From NCBI GenBank assembly GCA_947034895.1, contig OX344762.1:75510981-75574980 (forward strand): 64,000 nt of DNA. Reading direction: 5' to 3'. Shown here piece by piece: positions 36,981 through 48,563 of the stretch. The translations under genes and the position numbers were made by a program. Within the stretch, counting starts at the first letter, position 1. Every line of letters starts with the position of its first letter. The stretch is from Rhytidiadelphus loreus (taxonomy: Eukaryota > Streptophyta > Bryopsida > Hypnales > Hylocomiaceae). The notes under the pieces are model-generated. The model searched no databases. It worked only from the letters and a program-made list of their open reading frames with translations, and had not been told where the DNA came from.

Positions 36981-37194
36981 TCCATGTGTTTCAAAAAACA
37001 CACTATGGAAAGGACACCCTAGCTAGCTAATAACAATAACTTAGCTTCCGTCCCTCTGGTTTTGCGAATGTACTGAAAGCCTATTCCTGGAGGCAGTGAC
37101 GGAGGGTTGGAACAGCACAAGGCTCAAAGTATTCTGCGTCATCCACATGCAGTAAGTTGGATGCGTGTGCCTACAGTTATGGGATTGGCCACCA

Positions 37195-37922
37195 CGCACT
37201 CCGGGCGGGGTGGATTGACCCCCTCATTGCCCCTCCAGGGCAAACCCTGAAATTTTTTATTTGCAAGGTTTAATTTTTTTTTGAAATTCTGAATTCATAT
37301 TTGCAATCAAAGGCCCCAAATTACTCTCAATATGTGCAAGAATTACCAAAAAATTGGCACAACATAGGGGGCTTTTTTTTCAAACCTAAGTTGACTGGGG
37401 CAATGAGGGGGTCAATTCTCCCTGGGCCCTCCTCAACCCTGTGGGCAAATCCTGAAATTCTTTATTTTTTGCACATGAATTTTTTGCAAATTCTTAATTC
37501 ATTTTTGCGATCAGAGACCCCAAATTAGGTAAGAGAGGTCAAGAGTATACCCTTGAACGGCCCCAAATAGTTTTTTTTTTTTTTACATGCACCCCTGGTA
37601 AGGCCGAGTGAGGGGTGAATCCACCGCGATCCATGCACTCCCTGGTAACTTATAAGCCCCCAAAACCCCAAAGCACTGTACACATGGGCTGGGTACGGAC
37701 AGCCGGAGGATCGATTCAGTTGAACCCTGTATTAAGTTACCCCATCCAAGCCGGTAAGTGTAAAAATTGCCCCCTATTTTGTGCTACATAAATTTTGCAT
37801 TTCATTACCTTCCCCAAATTAAATTGGGACCTGTGGTTGCAAATATGAATTCAAAGTTAATAAATTTTATCATATGTGGCAAATAATTTCTTTCTAGTGT
37901 TTCCTCCAAGGGTAAAACACTG
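37195..37922. repeat. Older copies of the 38.2-kb MITE family, mixed orientation
   Basis: Three diverged units: about 37195-37404 and 37405-37640 in one orientation and about 37745-37922 in the other. Shared blocks are GCAAACCCTGAAATT-like, TTGCAATCA-AG-CCCCAAATT, AAGAGGTCAAGAGTATACCC and GGTAAGGCCGAG. Unit 37405-37640 is inverted relative to 37931-38164 over about 220 bp, forming a large imperfect palindrome. Confidence 0.75.
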
Positions 37923-37930
37923 GGTTATAA

Positions 37931-38164
37931 GGATCAAGGTGGATTGACCCCCCTTGCTCGGCCTTACCACGGGTGCAGGTAAAAAAAAAAAGCCCCCTAT
38001 TTTGGGCTGTTCTAGGGTATACTCTTGACCTCTCTTAACTAATTTGGGGTCTCTTTGATTGCAAAAATGAATTAAAAAATTTGCCAAAAAAATTCATGTG
38101 CAAAAATAAATAATTCCAGGGTTTGCCCACAGGGCTGAGCAAGTGGGTCAATCCACCCTGCCCG
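37931..38164. mobile_element. 234-bp inverted-repeat element between TTATAA sites
   Basis: Flanked by TTATAA at 37925-37930 and 38165-38170. Termini are GGATCAAGGTGGATTGACCC and, inverted, GGGCAGGGTGGATTGACCC. The right TTATAA is shared with the next element. No coding capacity. Confidence 0.8.
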
Positions 38165-38170
38165 TTATAA

Positions 38171-38410
38171 GGGGTCGGGGTGAACTGACCCCCTCGCTCG
38201 TCCCCCCAAGTCAGTCTAAGGGGTGCAAGCAAAAAAAAGACCCCGTATTTTGTGCCCAGAAAATGTATGCTCTAAATCTCTCATAGCTAACTTGGGGCCT
38301 CTGATTGCAAATATGAATTCAAAAATTGCAAATTTTATCATGCGTGGGAAATTAAAAAATCTCAGGGTTTTCCTTGGGGGACGAGAAGGGGGCCAGTTCA
38401 CCCCGACCCC
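38171..38410. mobile_element. 240-bp inverted-repeat element between TTATAA sites
   Basis: Bordered by TTATAA at 38165-38170 and 38411-38416. The terminal repeat GGGGTCGGGGTGAACTG is exact at both ends and the similarity continues to about 36 bp (CTCGTCCCCC). Same orientation as the preceding element. A further fragment (GGGGGCCAGTTCACCCTGA) follows the right TTATAA. Because TTATAA is itself a palindrome, the true target duplication could be TTATAA or only TA. Confidence 0.85.
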
Positions 38411-38861
38411 TTATAAGGGGGCCAGTTCACCCTGACCCATGGTACAGTAAGTATGGTTCCCATGGGTAACTTATTGACTTGGGTAAATTTGTGAAGTGGC
38501 CAGGCCTTGGTCCGTCCCTAAGAATAAGAAGCCTGGATTGGAGTGATCTCTCTCTGGCCCCATGTGCACACCACCGCACAGCTCAAGAACTGCAAGCGGA
38601 CTTATCAACCTTCGTGGACACAGAAATGGGAGTAACTTAACAAGCACTCCAACAGTCCGTCCGTCCGTCCGTCGGACCAAGATAAGAAAGCAAGGAGGCC
38701 CCTGGGGGGCGGGGCGGGGGTGGAATCAATCTGACATGATCATGAAAAGTGTCATGGGCCTCTTAGGGTAGCCTCATAGAAAATCACAAAAAAAAACAGG
38801 AGCCATGGAATGGCCACTGAGGATATACATATATAAGTTACTGCAGACACAGTAAGCAAAG

Positions 38862-39060
38862 TGCACCTGCAATACTTGGAAGCTCTAAAATCAACCATAC
38901 GTCCCTTGGATGCATTGTTGGTGCAATTTGATCTCAAATGGGGTCAAATCAAACCTAATTATTGCACCTATAATACTTGAAAAGTCTAAAATCAACCTAC
39001 ATGCCCCGAGCTGCATTGTTGACACAATTTGATCTCAAATGTAGTCAAATTAAACCTATT
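38862..39060 (+). repeat. Tandem duplication, ~100-bp unit, two copies
   Basis: Both units read GCACCT-AATACTT, TCTAAAATCAACC, GCATTGTTG, CAATTTGATCTCAAAT and GTCAAAT-AAACCTA. Non-coding. Confidence 0.8.
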
Positions 39061-39718
39061 TGCTCTTGAGATGAGATGAAGGTCAAGTGGATCAAAAATT
39101 GCCTAAGTAGCACAAAGTTGTTTGTTGTGAGTCTTGCCCTAGCTTTGTCTCTAGTTGCTATTGTTATACGGTTGTTGTTTTTTACCATTGAAATAAACTT
39201 CAATGTGTACCAATTTGTTTAAGAATCAATCCTACACTCTCATGTTTAATTAGAGCATTTGTATGTTAGCCTAGAATCTAAAACGCATAATTTTTGTAAT
39301 GAGGTTATAATTAGGTACACTTCCTACATATAGACATGGGGGTGCACAACTTCAAAATTTCCACATTGGAGATAAATGTAAAAATCTGCCACTATTTTGT
39401 GTTTGGTTGATTTTGTTGATTTCTCAAGCTCATTTGGAGACTTTAGATTCAAATGTGAATTCAAAAATTCAAAAATTGTTGATAAATAATAACATAACAA
39501 CTTTAAGCATGAAATTGTGCTTATGAAGTTGTGATGGTTAATAAATAGGGCAACCAAGGTAAGATAGGGGCTCCCAAATGTGCCATTTAACTAAAAGCAC
39601 CATCTTCATTGGATGTAGAGTATCCACCAACAAGTTTATGTTCACAACATTCAATTTACAAAAATAGAGCACATATCTCCAATTTTGAATCACCAACATG
39701 CTCAAAATGATCCAAACT

Positions 39719-40042
39719 GCAAAAGCATTTACAAAAATTTATGGAATTATATCATTAGGAAAAATTTGAGGCCTCAAGAGGGCTACAAGACACCGCAATG
39801 GCAAAAGCATTTACAAAAATTTATGGAATTATATCATTAGGAAAAAGCAATGGCAAAAGCACAAAATAAAAATAGATTTTTCCTAATGTTTTTTAATGAT
39901 AAAAATAGAATTTTATGTCAAACTATCTCCCATCTAGTGCTAAATTGTTAATGGACTTATTGAAAGCTTAGATTTTTCCTAATGTTTCCTAATGATAAAA
40001 ATAGAATTTTATGTCAAACTATCTTCCATCTAGTGCTACTTC
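39719..40042 (+). repeat. Two short, recent-looking duplications
   Basis: GCAAAAGCATTTACAAAAAT with its continuation (~48 bp) occurs at 39719 and again at 39801, nearly identical. A second block of about 70 bp, TAGATTTTTCCTAATGTTT onward, occurs at 39873 and 39969 with only a few changes. They border the transposase relic. Confidence 0.8.
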
Positions 40043-40480
40043 TATTAGCTTTGATTGTAGGCCATAAAAGCTTTGCTTCTTTTACAATCTTCCATAGGTT
40101 TTCAATGGGGTTTAAGTTAGAAGAGTTTGCAGGCTATAAAAACTTTCTCATTCCATCTACTTGCCTTTAATCACTTAATTCCTTCCTATGGTGTGTTGGA
40201 AAACCATTTTTTATGAATATAAATGTCTTAGGGTGATTGTAAAGAAAGAAGAAGCTACTCAATCAATTTTTGCAAACTACATCAACATCACCTACCTCAC
40301 CATCTATCATGTGCACATAATAAAGAGAGGACACTTATCAAAATTGGTGAATACATTCCATACCATCATTGATGAACAACCACATTTAAAAAATGGTGCT
40401 AAACAATCCAAAGAAAAATGTTTGTGTGACTTTATAACTTTCACCATATCTTCACTTGCCTTGATTTTTTTTCAAGTTTT
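40020..40480 (-). pseudogene. Degenerate Tc1/mariner-like transposase
   Basis: On the minus strand, 40385-40327 reads KCGCSSMMVWNVFTNFDK, matching the G-S-MVWG-F block of Tc1-like transposases, and 40135-40075 reads SSNLNPIENLWKIVKEAK, matching the SPDLNPIENLW block that surrounds the last part of the DDE/D catalytic core. The two blocks are in different frames and several stops lie between, so the gene is dead. Terminal inverted repeats were not found. The ORFs on the plus strand here are antisense shadows. Confidence 0.75.
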
Positions 40481-42215
40481 GAATGAAAATTTGTGTGCTC
40501 ATATCACATTCTTCTAGTTAGATGCCATCCAATGCTAATGTTCATAATTCTATAGTGCACCTACTAAAGTCACTTGTTACAATCGAAAACACCAACAACC
40601 TTGCACAATTTATTTCTATCTTTAAAAGTACACCTACTCACCAAAACACACACAATGTATCCACAAGCTATTACATTACTTGGCCCAAGCATCTTTTACC
40701 TGGAGAGGTTGTTGGAGGTCCATGTATAAAGCTCTTTTTGACAAAAATCTAAATTGTGTTGGTGCAAAGAGCATTGATGTTACCTTCACATCACAACATA
40801 GGAGCTACAAACAAAACTTGAATAACAGTCAAAGTAATTCAATTTTTGACAAATGGCTTGAATTAGCATCTAGATGACACTTAGTGGTAGTTTCATGAAG
40901 TTTGTATATCTTAAAGTGGAAGATAGGATCAATCAAAGTTGTACTTTGTTTAGAATAGCACTGAAAATTTGAAATTATTAACATAAACTTCTCGATGGGT
41001 ATTGCACATCAATCCCAACATCTACCCTCCAAAACTAAGCCTTTGTAACTTTTGCATGGAATATCCAAATGAAACAATTTTTAAAACGTTGAAATCTTTT
41101 TTCAAATGCCAACAAGAAAATATAAAAAATTGGCAAGTCTAACAATAGTGACTATGATCTGAGTCCCTACCTCAGATCAAGAATGTTATGATGTTCTTGT
41201 GTTTCCCCAAGGTGAAAGATTTAGAGTTGGGCACCTCAGGTCCCCAAATTGGTATGAGCAGCATCCTGAGCCCTCAGGTGGTGAATTGGTGATCTGAAAG
41301 TTCAAAATTGAAGATTGGACTAAGTCAACAAATGCCAGGACTGGAATAGATTTACCTGCATCCCGAGAAAGTGCAAGCTATAACATTGAAAATGACATCA
41401 TTGTACAAGTGCGGCTCTGACATATCCTGCAATTACTTACAACTGGCAGGCCAGCCAAAATTTCAGAAGAATGGCCTCACAAGTGTACTTTTTTGAGCTT
41501 TGAACTCCCTGATCGTGATTTTCCTTGTCCTGCAGGTTTGCAAGTTTGTCTGCACTATGATTGTCAAGAATATACACAGTGCTCCAGCTAGCTCATGCCC
41601 ATTGAATGCCACAATGAACGACAATCATAGCAACATGCAAGCATTCAGCACATGAGTTGGGAATATTGTTGGTTCAGGTGAACAATGAGGGAAGGTCCTG
41701 CCTGCATCATCCATATGCAGACAGGTAAGAGGTGCAGGTGGGAGAATGATTCCCACAAGCACAGGACTCCACCAAAACTTACATCAAAGCCAGTGACCAA
41801 ACCAGCTGCCTAAGAAACAAACAAGGACGTCTTGCACAGCAAATTTGCTTTGGCAATAATTTACAGCCAACAAGTGCCAGTGAATGGAAATCAATTGGAG
41901 GGCCTACCACTTACTAGACCTTATTGTAGGCTGCAGTATATTACCCAAAACAACTTCACAGATCTTGTCTTCTTAGGTCTTCTCCAATATTTGAGTTATT
42001 GCAACTGCATGACAACAAGGTATAACTTGTAGACTATGAGAGTTCAATGGAAGAACAAACAACACAGTGGCATGTACACCAAGATATGGGAGACAACAGA
42101 GCAAATGTATGCATGATACACTTTTTCTAATACTACTGTACTAATATCCACCTAAGAATTTCTTGAGTGCTGCGCTGAATATCTGTGTATTAGAAAATAG
42201 GTATTAGAAAATAGG
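40481..42215. other. Intergenic DNA, nothing supported
   Basis: No gene. A partial R1-like stretch lies at about 41040-41110. From 41200 the composition becomes more balanced, towards the gene island at 43-46 kb. Confidence 0.4.
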
Positions 42216-42675
42216 TTAGCATATACTGTAGCAATAGGTTAACATATGGCAATGGTATAGGATTCCTACCTTAAACAATGGAAGAAAATTCTGTCCGGCC
42301 TTGATATTGAAAGCAGATCTTATTCTATCACTCAATATCAATGTCAATGAGGGAACCGACATGTCCTCTCCCCCAAAGACTTTTAGTACACACACATCGA
42401 GGTCGCTAGACCCCACTGTAAACATTTGTAATCCCCAAATTGGCCCCATCCCTTCCAAGTTCCAACAGATAACAACCGTCAGGCCTCCTGAAGGAGACCA
42501 GACTAGCAGCATCAGAAAACAAGACGATTTCTGATTCTTGGTAATAAACTTTTAAATTAACCTCAGTCAACAAGCTCCACATCATCAACATCGATGAGGG
42601 GAAACATTCTGATGCCCCCAATGGATGACGAGCACTCCTTGGCCTGCTGAAAGGTCTGACTGGGAGCACCAGCAC
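42216..42675 (-). other. Protein-like ORFs downstream of the PpiC/rhodanese gene, unassigned
   Basis: Two overlapping minus-strand ORFs in different frames. One contains ESEIVLFSDAASLVSFRR and CYLLELGRDGANLG, the other SSDLDVCVLKVFGGED and SLTLILSDRIRSAFNIKA. They could be exons of a separate gene, a pseudogene, or an alternative 3' end of the neighbouring gene (stop at 43238). I recognise no family. Confidence 0.25.
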
Positions 42676-43237
42676 TCATAGATTACACTGGGCGCATTGC
42701 AAATCTACACTGCTTCGTAAATTTGAACATTGTGTAATTTTATAATCCCGACCAGACTGCGTTAAAAATCTTTATGTGGTTCCGGGAACATCGAGTTCAT
42801 ATTTGGTTTTGGTCATAAGGACACTGATGCTGATAAAGCATAAGTCTGCAAAGAATTCAAGCGCTGCTCGGCAGCTAGATTCCAACTTTTAAGAGCCATG
42901 ATAAGAGAAAACGGGATACCTTGTCAACTCCATTTCTCAAGTGAAAAATCTATAAGCACAGCATAGTGAGACAAAAGGTGTTAGTGCAACCGAACTACTC
43001 GACGACCGTTCCCAATTTAAAGACTTACGATACATAGGACTGTCACAGATGCTGCCAATGTTTCCAGCCGCTTGAACCTACAGGGAGAATATATAGCAGT
43101 CTCCTGACTGCCAACGATTCACTATTCATTACCACCGGGACTTTGCATCAGAATCTCTCTAACATCTACAAGTCAATTCAAGAGGCAAGGAAATACGACC
43201 TCTATGTTGGGCACTAACCATTGACAGTGGAAGAGCA

Positions 43238-45886
43238 TCAATATTTGGGAATACTGTCATCCACTTTGACGGAGTAAGCATGAATTCCCCCACTAATATT
43301 GTATAATCTTGTAAAGCCCTGCAACATAGAGTATATATAAACAGAATATTAGATCACCAAACGAATAGATTGTACATGCAGCTTCAAAGTATGAGACTTC
43401 ACCGCAGCACAAATCGCAACTGATATTAAAAAATCAAGCTTGATGAAATAATTGCAGGATTTCAGGTGGCGTACTTGAGATTTCAGCCAATTAGCAGCCT
43501 GTAAAGATCGCATGCCATGATGACACTGCACCAGAAACACCTCTCCATGAGAATCATAACTCCAACAAAAATGTAAACCCGGTAATCCTCTGCTAGTCCC
43601 AAACTTAATTGACTGACATTGCAGAAATCCCAACTAAAACTCTTGGAACTAATAAAACCATGCAAGAGATTCGTCATCCAACACAGATGAAAAGGGGCAT
43701 TGCTTAGCTCACCAGCACAAACGTGTCCTTGTTTGGGTCAAGATCTTCTGTAATAGTTGGTGCCCATTTCCCGAATTGACTGAGTGGATAAACCTTGAAT
43801 CCTTCAATTGATGCTGTTGCACTGATGCGAACACAGTTGAGGTAAGACGCAAACAAAGTATTGTTTGAAATAAGCAGTTGCTATCGAAACAAAAAGTCAA
43901 AGCCCCAGTCACGTTGCTGAAGTCCAGAGAATGTCGTTTATGATAACAAAAAAACTCAATACCAAAAATAGACTCCCAGCAGAACTAAACAATACCAATG
44001 TATGAAAGATTACATTTCATCGGGTTCCCGCACATCCAACAGCTGTGCTTCTTGCAAAAATTCAGGATCTTCCATTTTTGAGCCAAATTCGTCCACGTTT
44101 ATATCTCGCAAGAAACTAGCCTCCCTGCAGAACACAGACCCACATGAGAACATGCTCGAGCCTTGTAAATGTCACCAACCCTACTAATTCAGATTCAAAA
44201 AAAAGAAGTCAGCTTCGACTTATTTTTTAGTCTAAATATATGAAAATTTGACTGAAAAGGACTAGGATAAAAGAAGAACAGACCGTTCCGATAGCACTTG
44301 CAGAAGATGCCAACCATGTTTCGTTTTGACGCGAACCAACTTATTCAAAGGAGCTTTGAAGGCAGCCTCTTCAAATTCTGGCACCTTACTCCAAAGAGAA
44401 ATGTCATTACAGTGAATAGCATTGTCGGTTTTACTTGCAGCGCGATCACTTAAAGTGACCTCAAAGACTCAGTTGTTTTCAGTAACGAAGCAATGCAACA
44501 TAAAAATAAAGAATATTCCTTCGGAGATATCAATTCTCGTGCATATCAATTCTGAGGTCTGGAAGATTCGGAACACAACCATACTTCTTATTTCCAGCTG
44601 AACGAGGTTAATCCCCAAAGGCCTAGGACATTGTTTTCATCCATTTGGAAGATTCTGGGAAAGTCTCTGGTACCAAAATCAAGCTAAAGCTACTTCGTAA
44701 TTGTACAATTAGGAACTCTGCAACATGCTTTCCCAAACATTGAAAGAATGCTCACGTATGTCGAAGTTCTCTATTTGTTAAATTTTTTACATATATAGAC
44801 AATTTAAAGATTTGTATAATATTAAATAATAAATTTAGTGGAGTTAATATACCATGGAGACAGCCACAGAATTTTAGCAAATCATACCAGAATTCATTCC
44901 CTGATATTTAACATTCTATTTTTGGCGAATATTGAAAGTTAAGTGATTCCAAATTGGTCTGGACCATGACTTGAAACTTTTCGAAGAAGGGCAGAGGTCA
45001 GAAACTTACAGTTCGACCACGGGATATCCATCCCAGCATTCCTCCTTCGCCCTTAGAAGCGCAAATAGAGTGTTCAGTTGCCAAATCACTTAAATCCACT
45101 CCATCTGAGCAGAAGGCAAAGAAATTGTTACTTCTAGCAATCAGACGTAAATCGAGAGAATTCACTGCAGTACCTAAGTCCTGACATTCCCTCAAATGTC
45201 TCGGCCCTCAAACCTACTCAGCTGCCACTATACACGCAAATTCCGCAATTTTCAGCTCAGAGAACAAAAACGGAGGGTGACAAAGAAAAACCTTGCATAA
45301 CTCGACGCTGAAGATCAAGCAACAGCTGCAGCTGATCTTCCGGCACTAACAGGTGCTGCACCAAAATCTCCCGTTCCTTCAACTTCGTTCTTCCTCCTAC
45401 ACCGTCCGGGATTCCCACGGCTTTCACAGTACCTGCATTGCAAACCAATCCGTTCGAAGAAAACCCCGCCAATCAAACCACAAATCCAACGTCGCAACCA
45501 GAAATCGAATCAGTAGCAACAATCATTCCCGAGGCGCACAAAAATTAATTCCCGTCTCTAAATTCCCCGCCAATTCACACCAATTCTAAACCCTAGACCA
45601 ACCCCCAAACCCTAAAAGCTTCAAAAATCCTCATCCGCATCCCCCAAATTGGCTCTCGCGTACCGAAAGAAATGGTGCGCTGTGGCTGTTGCAACATGGG
45701 AGCGTTGCGCAGACGCAAAGGAGGGCTAAGAGAGCGGAATGTGAGAGGAGAACGAGGTGACGACGACAAGGAGGAGGAGGAAGAAGATAACGAGGGCGAG
45801 AGAAGAGGGAGATGAGAAGCGGAGGAGGAAGTGATGGCCAAGAGTCGGGACGTAGTGGGGAGCGATGAAGCCCATAATCGGGCCAT
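43238..45886 (-). CDS. STR12: Chloroplast PpiC-type peptidyl-prolyl isomerase / rhodanese fusion (STR12-like), 303 aa
   Basis: Eight exons on the minus strand: 45886-45664, 45432-45292, 45104-45010, 44384-44284, 44124-44014, 43821-43713, 43525-43475 and 43318-43238. Introns are GT-AG, phases agree, and 912 nt encode 303 aa, close to Arabidopsis At5g19370. Residues 1-74 are Ser/Leu/Arg-rich without acidic residues, a typical organelle transit peptide. The parvulin (PpiC) domain follows at about 96-185 (REILVQHLLV, GGMLGWISRGRT, VPEFEEAAFKAPLNKLVR, GWHLLQVLSE). The rhodanese domain is about 204-303 (AQLLDVREPDE, GFKVYPLSQFGKWAP) with the active-site loop starting at C261 (CHHGMRS). The family combines protein-folding and sulfur-transfer folds; the plant substrate is not known to me. 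An in-frame ATG at about 46045 would add 53 residues; I prefer 45886 because it gives the cleaner transit peptide. Confidence 0.93.
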
Positions 45887-48349
45887 GGTTGATGGCAACA
45901 ACGATGAGCTTCGGATTCTTGTCAGGAAATTTGGGAATGGCTTGAAATTGGAGCGTTTGCGATGGGATTCTGGGAAGGGGAAGCGGGAAGGTCGGAATGA
46001 AGGATAAGGGAGGTTTAGGGTTTCTGATGACGCTGTCGGTGACATGATATCGTTCACGCATGAAAGTTTAAGGTAAGGTAAGGTACTCCCTACTTGTTGC
46101 TATTGTTGCTATTGTGCCTACGTATTAACTTATTATAAGACTGGTCAAGTTTTCATATTTTCTTGTTGGTAAGTGAAAGGAGGTTTCAACACACCAAAGA
46201 ACATGACATTTGGATACTGTATGCAAAAATTATGAAGGGTCAAAGTTTTTTTGGTAGTCTGAAAACGTTTCTTCAGTATATGTACATATTGATTTTAGAG
46301 ATGTACACAAAGCAATGTTTGGGGTGTATCCACTTCTATGTCTCGTACCAAATTACCTCTAACGTAGTAGAAGATACTAAATGCTCGATGGATGACTTTC
46401 ATGATATTTGTAAAAAGTGAAGAATATATGCTTTCATCCAATAATTTGATTGTTTTTGGTCAACTACTTTGAAAATAGGCCCCTTCTTTTCAAGGTCATT
46501 GATCCCCCCAAAAGAGTTAGCAATCTATTAGGTGAAAAATGAATGTTTTCAAGAGCTTCCTACAAGAGGTATATTAAAAAGAGGAAGTATGTACATTCAA
46601 GTATGAAAAAGCAATTTTTGTCTTACTATTCTTCAATGATGTGACTAGCTTGGATGATTGGTGCTTCATGATGTTTGAATAAGGTTATGAATCAATCTAT
46701 GTGGAGATGGGAAGAAACAAAAAACTTACAAAAATGACGATCTTATGTTTATTATGGGTTGTTTCCTAGACACTCTTAATTTTCCTTGAAAACTCCAAAT
46801 CTACATCCCTTCTAACTAATTCTTCTCTTAAAGGGTAATACCATACCAACTTAGCTATTTGGGAAAATCAATGTTCAAAGAAAATTGAATCAATGGAAAT
46901 GCTTTCAGAAATTGGAAAGTGGAAGATGTAAAATAATTTAAAAATAGAAGCTCTTCAAATCATCTAGATTAAAGAAGTATAAAATTAGAGCAAAAATTTG
47001 TAAATTTTTGAATGAATGAAGGATGAAAATTAATTTATGCTTTATTGTGATGGTAGTTTTTCATTATTTTGGATTTAAGAACATTAATTACTACTTGGAA
47101 AAACAAGAAGTTGATATTGGTAGACATGTGAAGGAGAAGGGGATCCTTCATTAGAAAAAAATAATTTTTCTAGTAGTAAATGAAGGGATTTACAAATTGG
47201 GACCATACTAGATTTAAAGGTAAGATTTAGATTAATATTTTGATTCCAAAGTTGAATATTGCAATGCCTTAATTTGGGGCTTTTCATGCGCCTCACATGT
47301 GAATGAAAGGCATATTATTGAGCACATTGTGCAAGTATTTTGGTGGTAAGATTTGTGCATATTATATGCCTATTTTGTATATGATCTAAACTATAAAAAT
47401 ACTTAAAGCCCCTTGAAAAAATGGTGTACTATGAATTTGTAAATTAGAATTGAAATAAACAATATTTCAAACCCATAAGATCTATTACAAGCAACAAATA
47501 TTTACCTTGTATATACGTGAAGCATGTATTTTAGAATAAAACCTATATAATACTCGCAAATGTGAGTCAAGGCCTAATTTTTTTGGAGAGTAAGGTTCAT
47601 CAAAATTCTAACATAGACATATTCATCAAGATTCTTGTTTTTTCCATTAAAAAAAGATTTGAAATAACAGTTACCCAAAATTTCTAGCATCTAGGCCTAT
47701 TTTCAGAAATAGATTTTGACAATCTTCACCACCAGCTTCGACACACACTTGAGCCTATTTTCTTTTCCCTGCAACCAGCTCTTTTCGAATTTCCTTGGGG
47801 AAGATGATTGACGTGGGACAATACCCACTGCGCACATTTTCACACAAATGACAAATGATGCGCAGGCTGATACCACCTCAATTTGCACATACCGTAATCA
47901 ACTAACAATTAATCAGTTTCAAGGAGGAACAATCCATCATGTCCCTTCGGGTGACCAACTTAAATCAAGAGTCATCTGTTCGAGACCACATAACAAAGTC
48001 CCAGGACAAGTGATTAGGAGGCACAAAATCAGATTAAAAAATCATACATTCATGCAAAGTTTTTCAATTGAAACTTTTCTTTATTTTTGCCGCGCCTAGC
48101 CTCAGCTGTGGATTGTCACCCAGCTTATCTCCATCTCAACACAAAATTAATGTAATCAAGCTCCTGAAACTAGCTAAATACCTTCTTACAACACCATCAC
48201 CTAGTCAACACCTTGAAACCATAATAACTATATACACACAGAAGTGGCCCAGCCAAGGAACTATTAATACTAACATTCTGATTGAATATCAAAGCTATTC
48301 TTACATCTCACAGCCATTGTTTCTTCAAAGTGTACTCAACCTCGCTCGC
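45887..48349. other. 5' flank of the PpiC/rhodanese gene, then AT-rich DNA with repeat R2 copy 2
   Basis: 45887-46140 is the presumed promoter and leader. 46569-46860 is the second copy of repeat R2 (see 34998-35240). The rest is AT-rich with no supported gene. Around 47700-48060 composition rises again, ahead of the exon at 48350. Confidence 0.45.
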
Positions 48350-48563
48350 TCAGTAATGCGTAGTGGTGGTGTGGTCCCTACGACCAGCGTGAGTCAGGTT
48401 GTGTTGGATTCGGCGGATGTAACTGAGTGGGTTCACGTAATCGAATCGACTCCGAACTCTGGCTTTCTGGAACTCCACTGGATGCCTTTTCTTGTACTTG
48501 GCCAACCGGAATTTATTCATCGGGTTGAATCTACTGAGTTTCCACCTCAATCTTGGATTGCAA
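48350..48563 (-). CDS. Terminal exon of a small basic protein, paralogue of the gene at 59443-60103 (start not found)
   Basis: Minus-strand exon ending with TGA at 48352-48350. It shares with the 119-aa protein at 59.4-60.1 kb the motif FNPMNKFR (there YNPMSKLR) and, near the C-terminus, YVNPLSYIRRIQHNLT (there YVNPLYYIRRIKNNLT). The C-terminal tail is basic and His/Thr-rich. There is no ATG in frame. A stop lies at 48598-48596, and a plausible acceptor (GGAACAG, after a T-rich stretch) places the exon start at 48563. The upstream exon could not be identified in 48600-49500, so this is either an incompletely modelled gene or a truncated copy. The longer plus-strand ORF 48068-48604 is its shadow. 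Confidence 0.55.

Noticed and set aside
36552..37030. Repeat-protein gene suggested by recurring HKPSQHW peptides
   Set aside because: Unit lengths are not multiples of three and the frame changes between units, so the peptides reflect DNA repetition only.
40188..40517. 109-codon plus-strand ORF
   Set aside because: It lies antisense to the transposase relic, whose conserved blocks are on the minus strand.
45593..46061. Longer or alternative N-terminal ORFs at the start of the STR12-like gene (including a 111-codon frame)
   Set aside because: The 111-codon frame is out of phase with the conserved domains; the in-frame extension upstream of 45886 does not improve the transit peptide.
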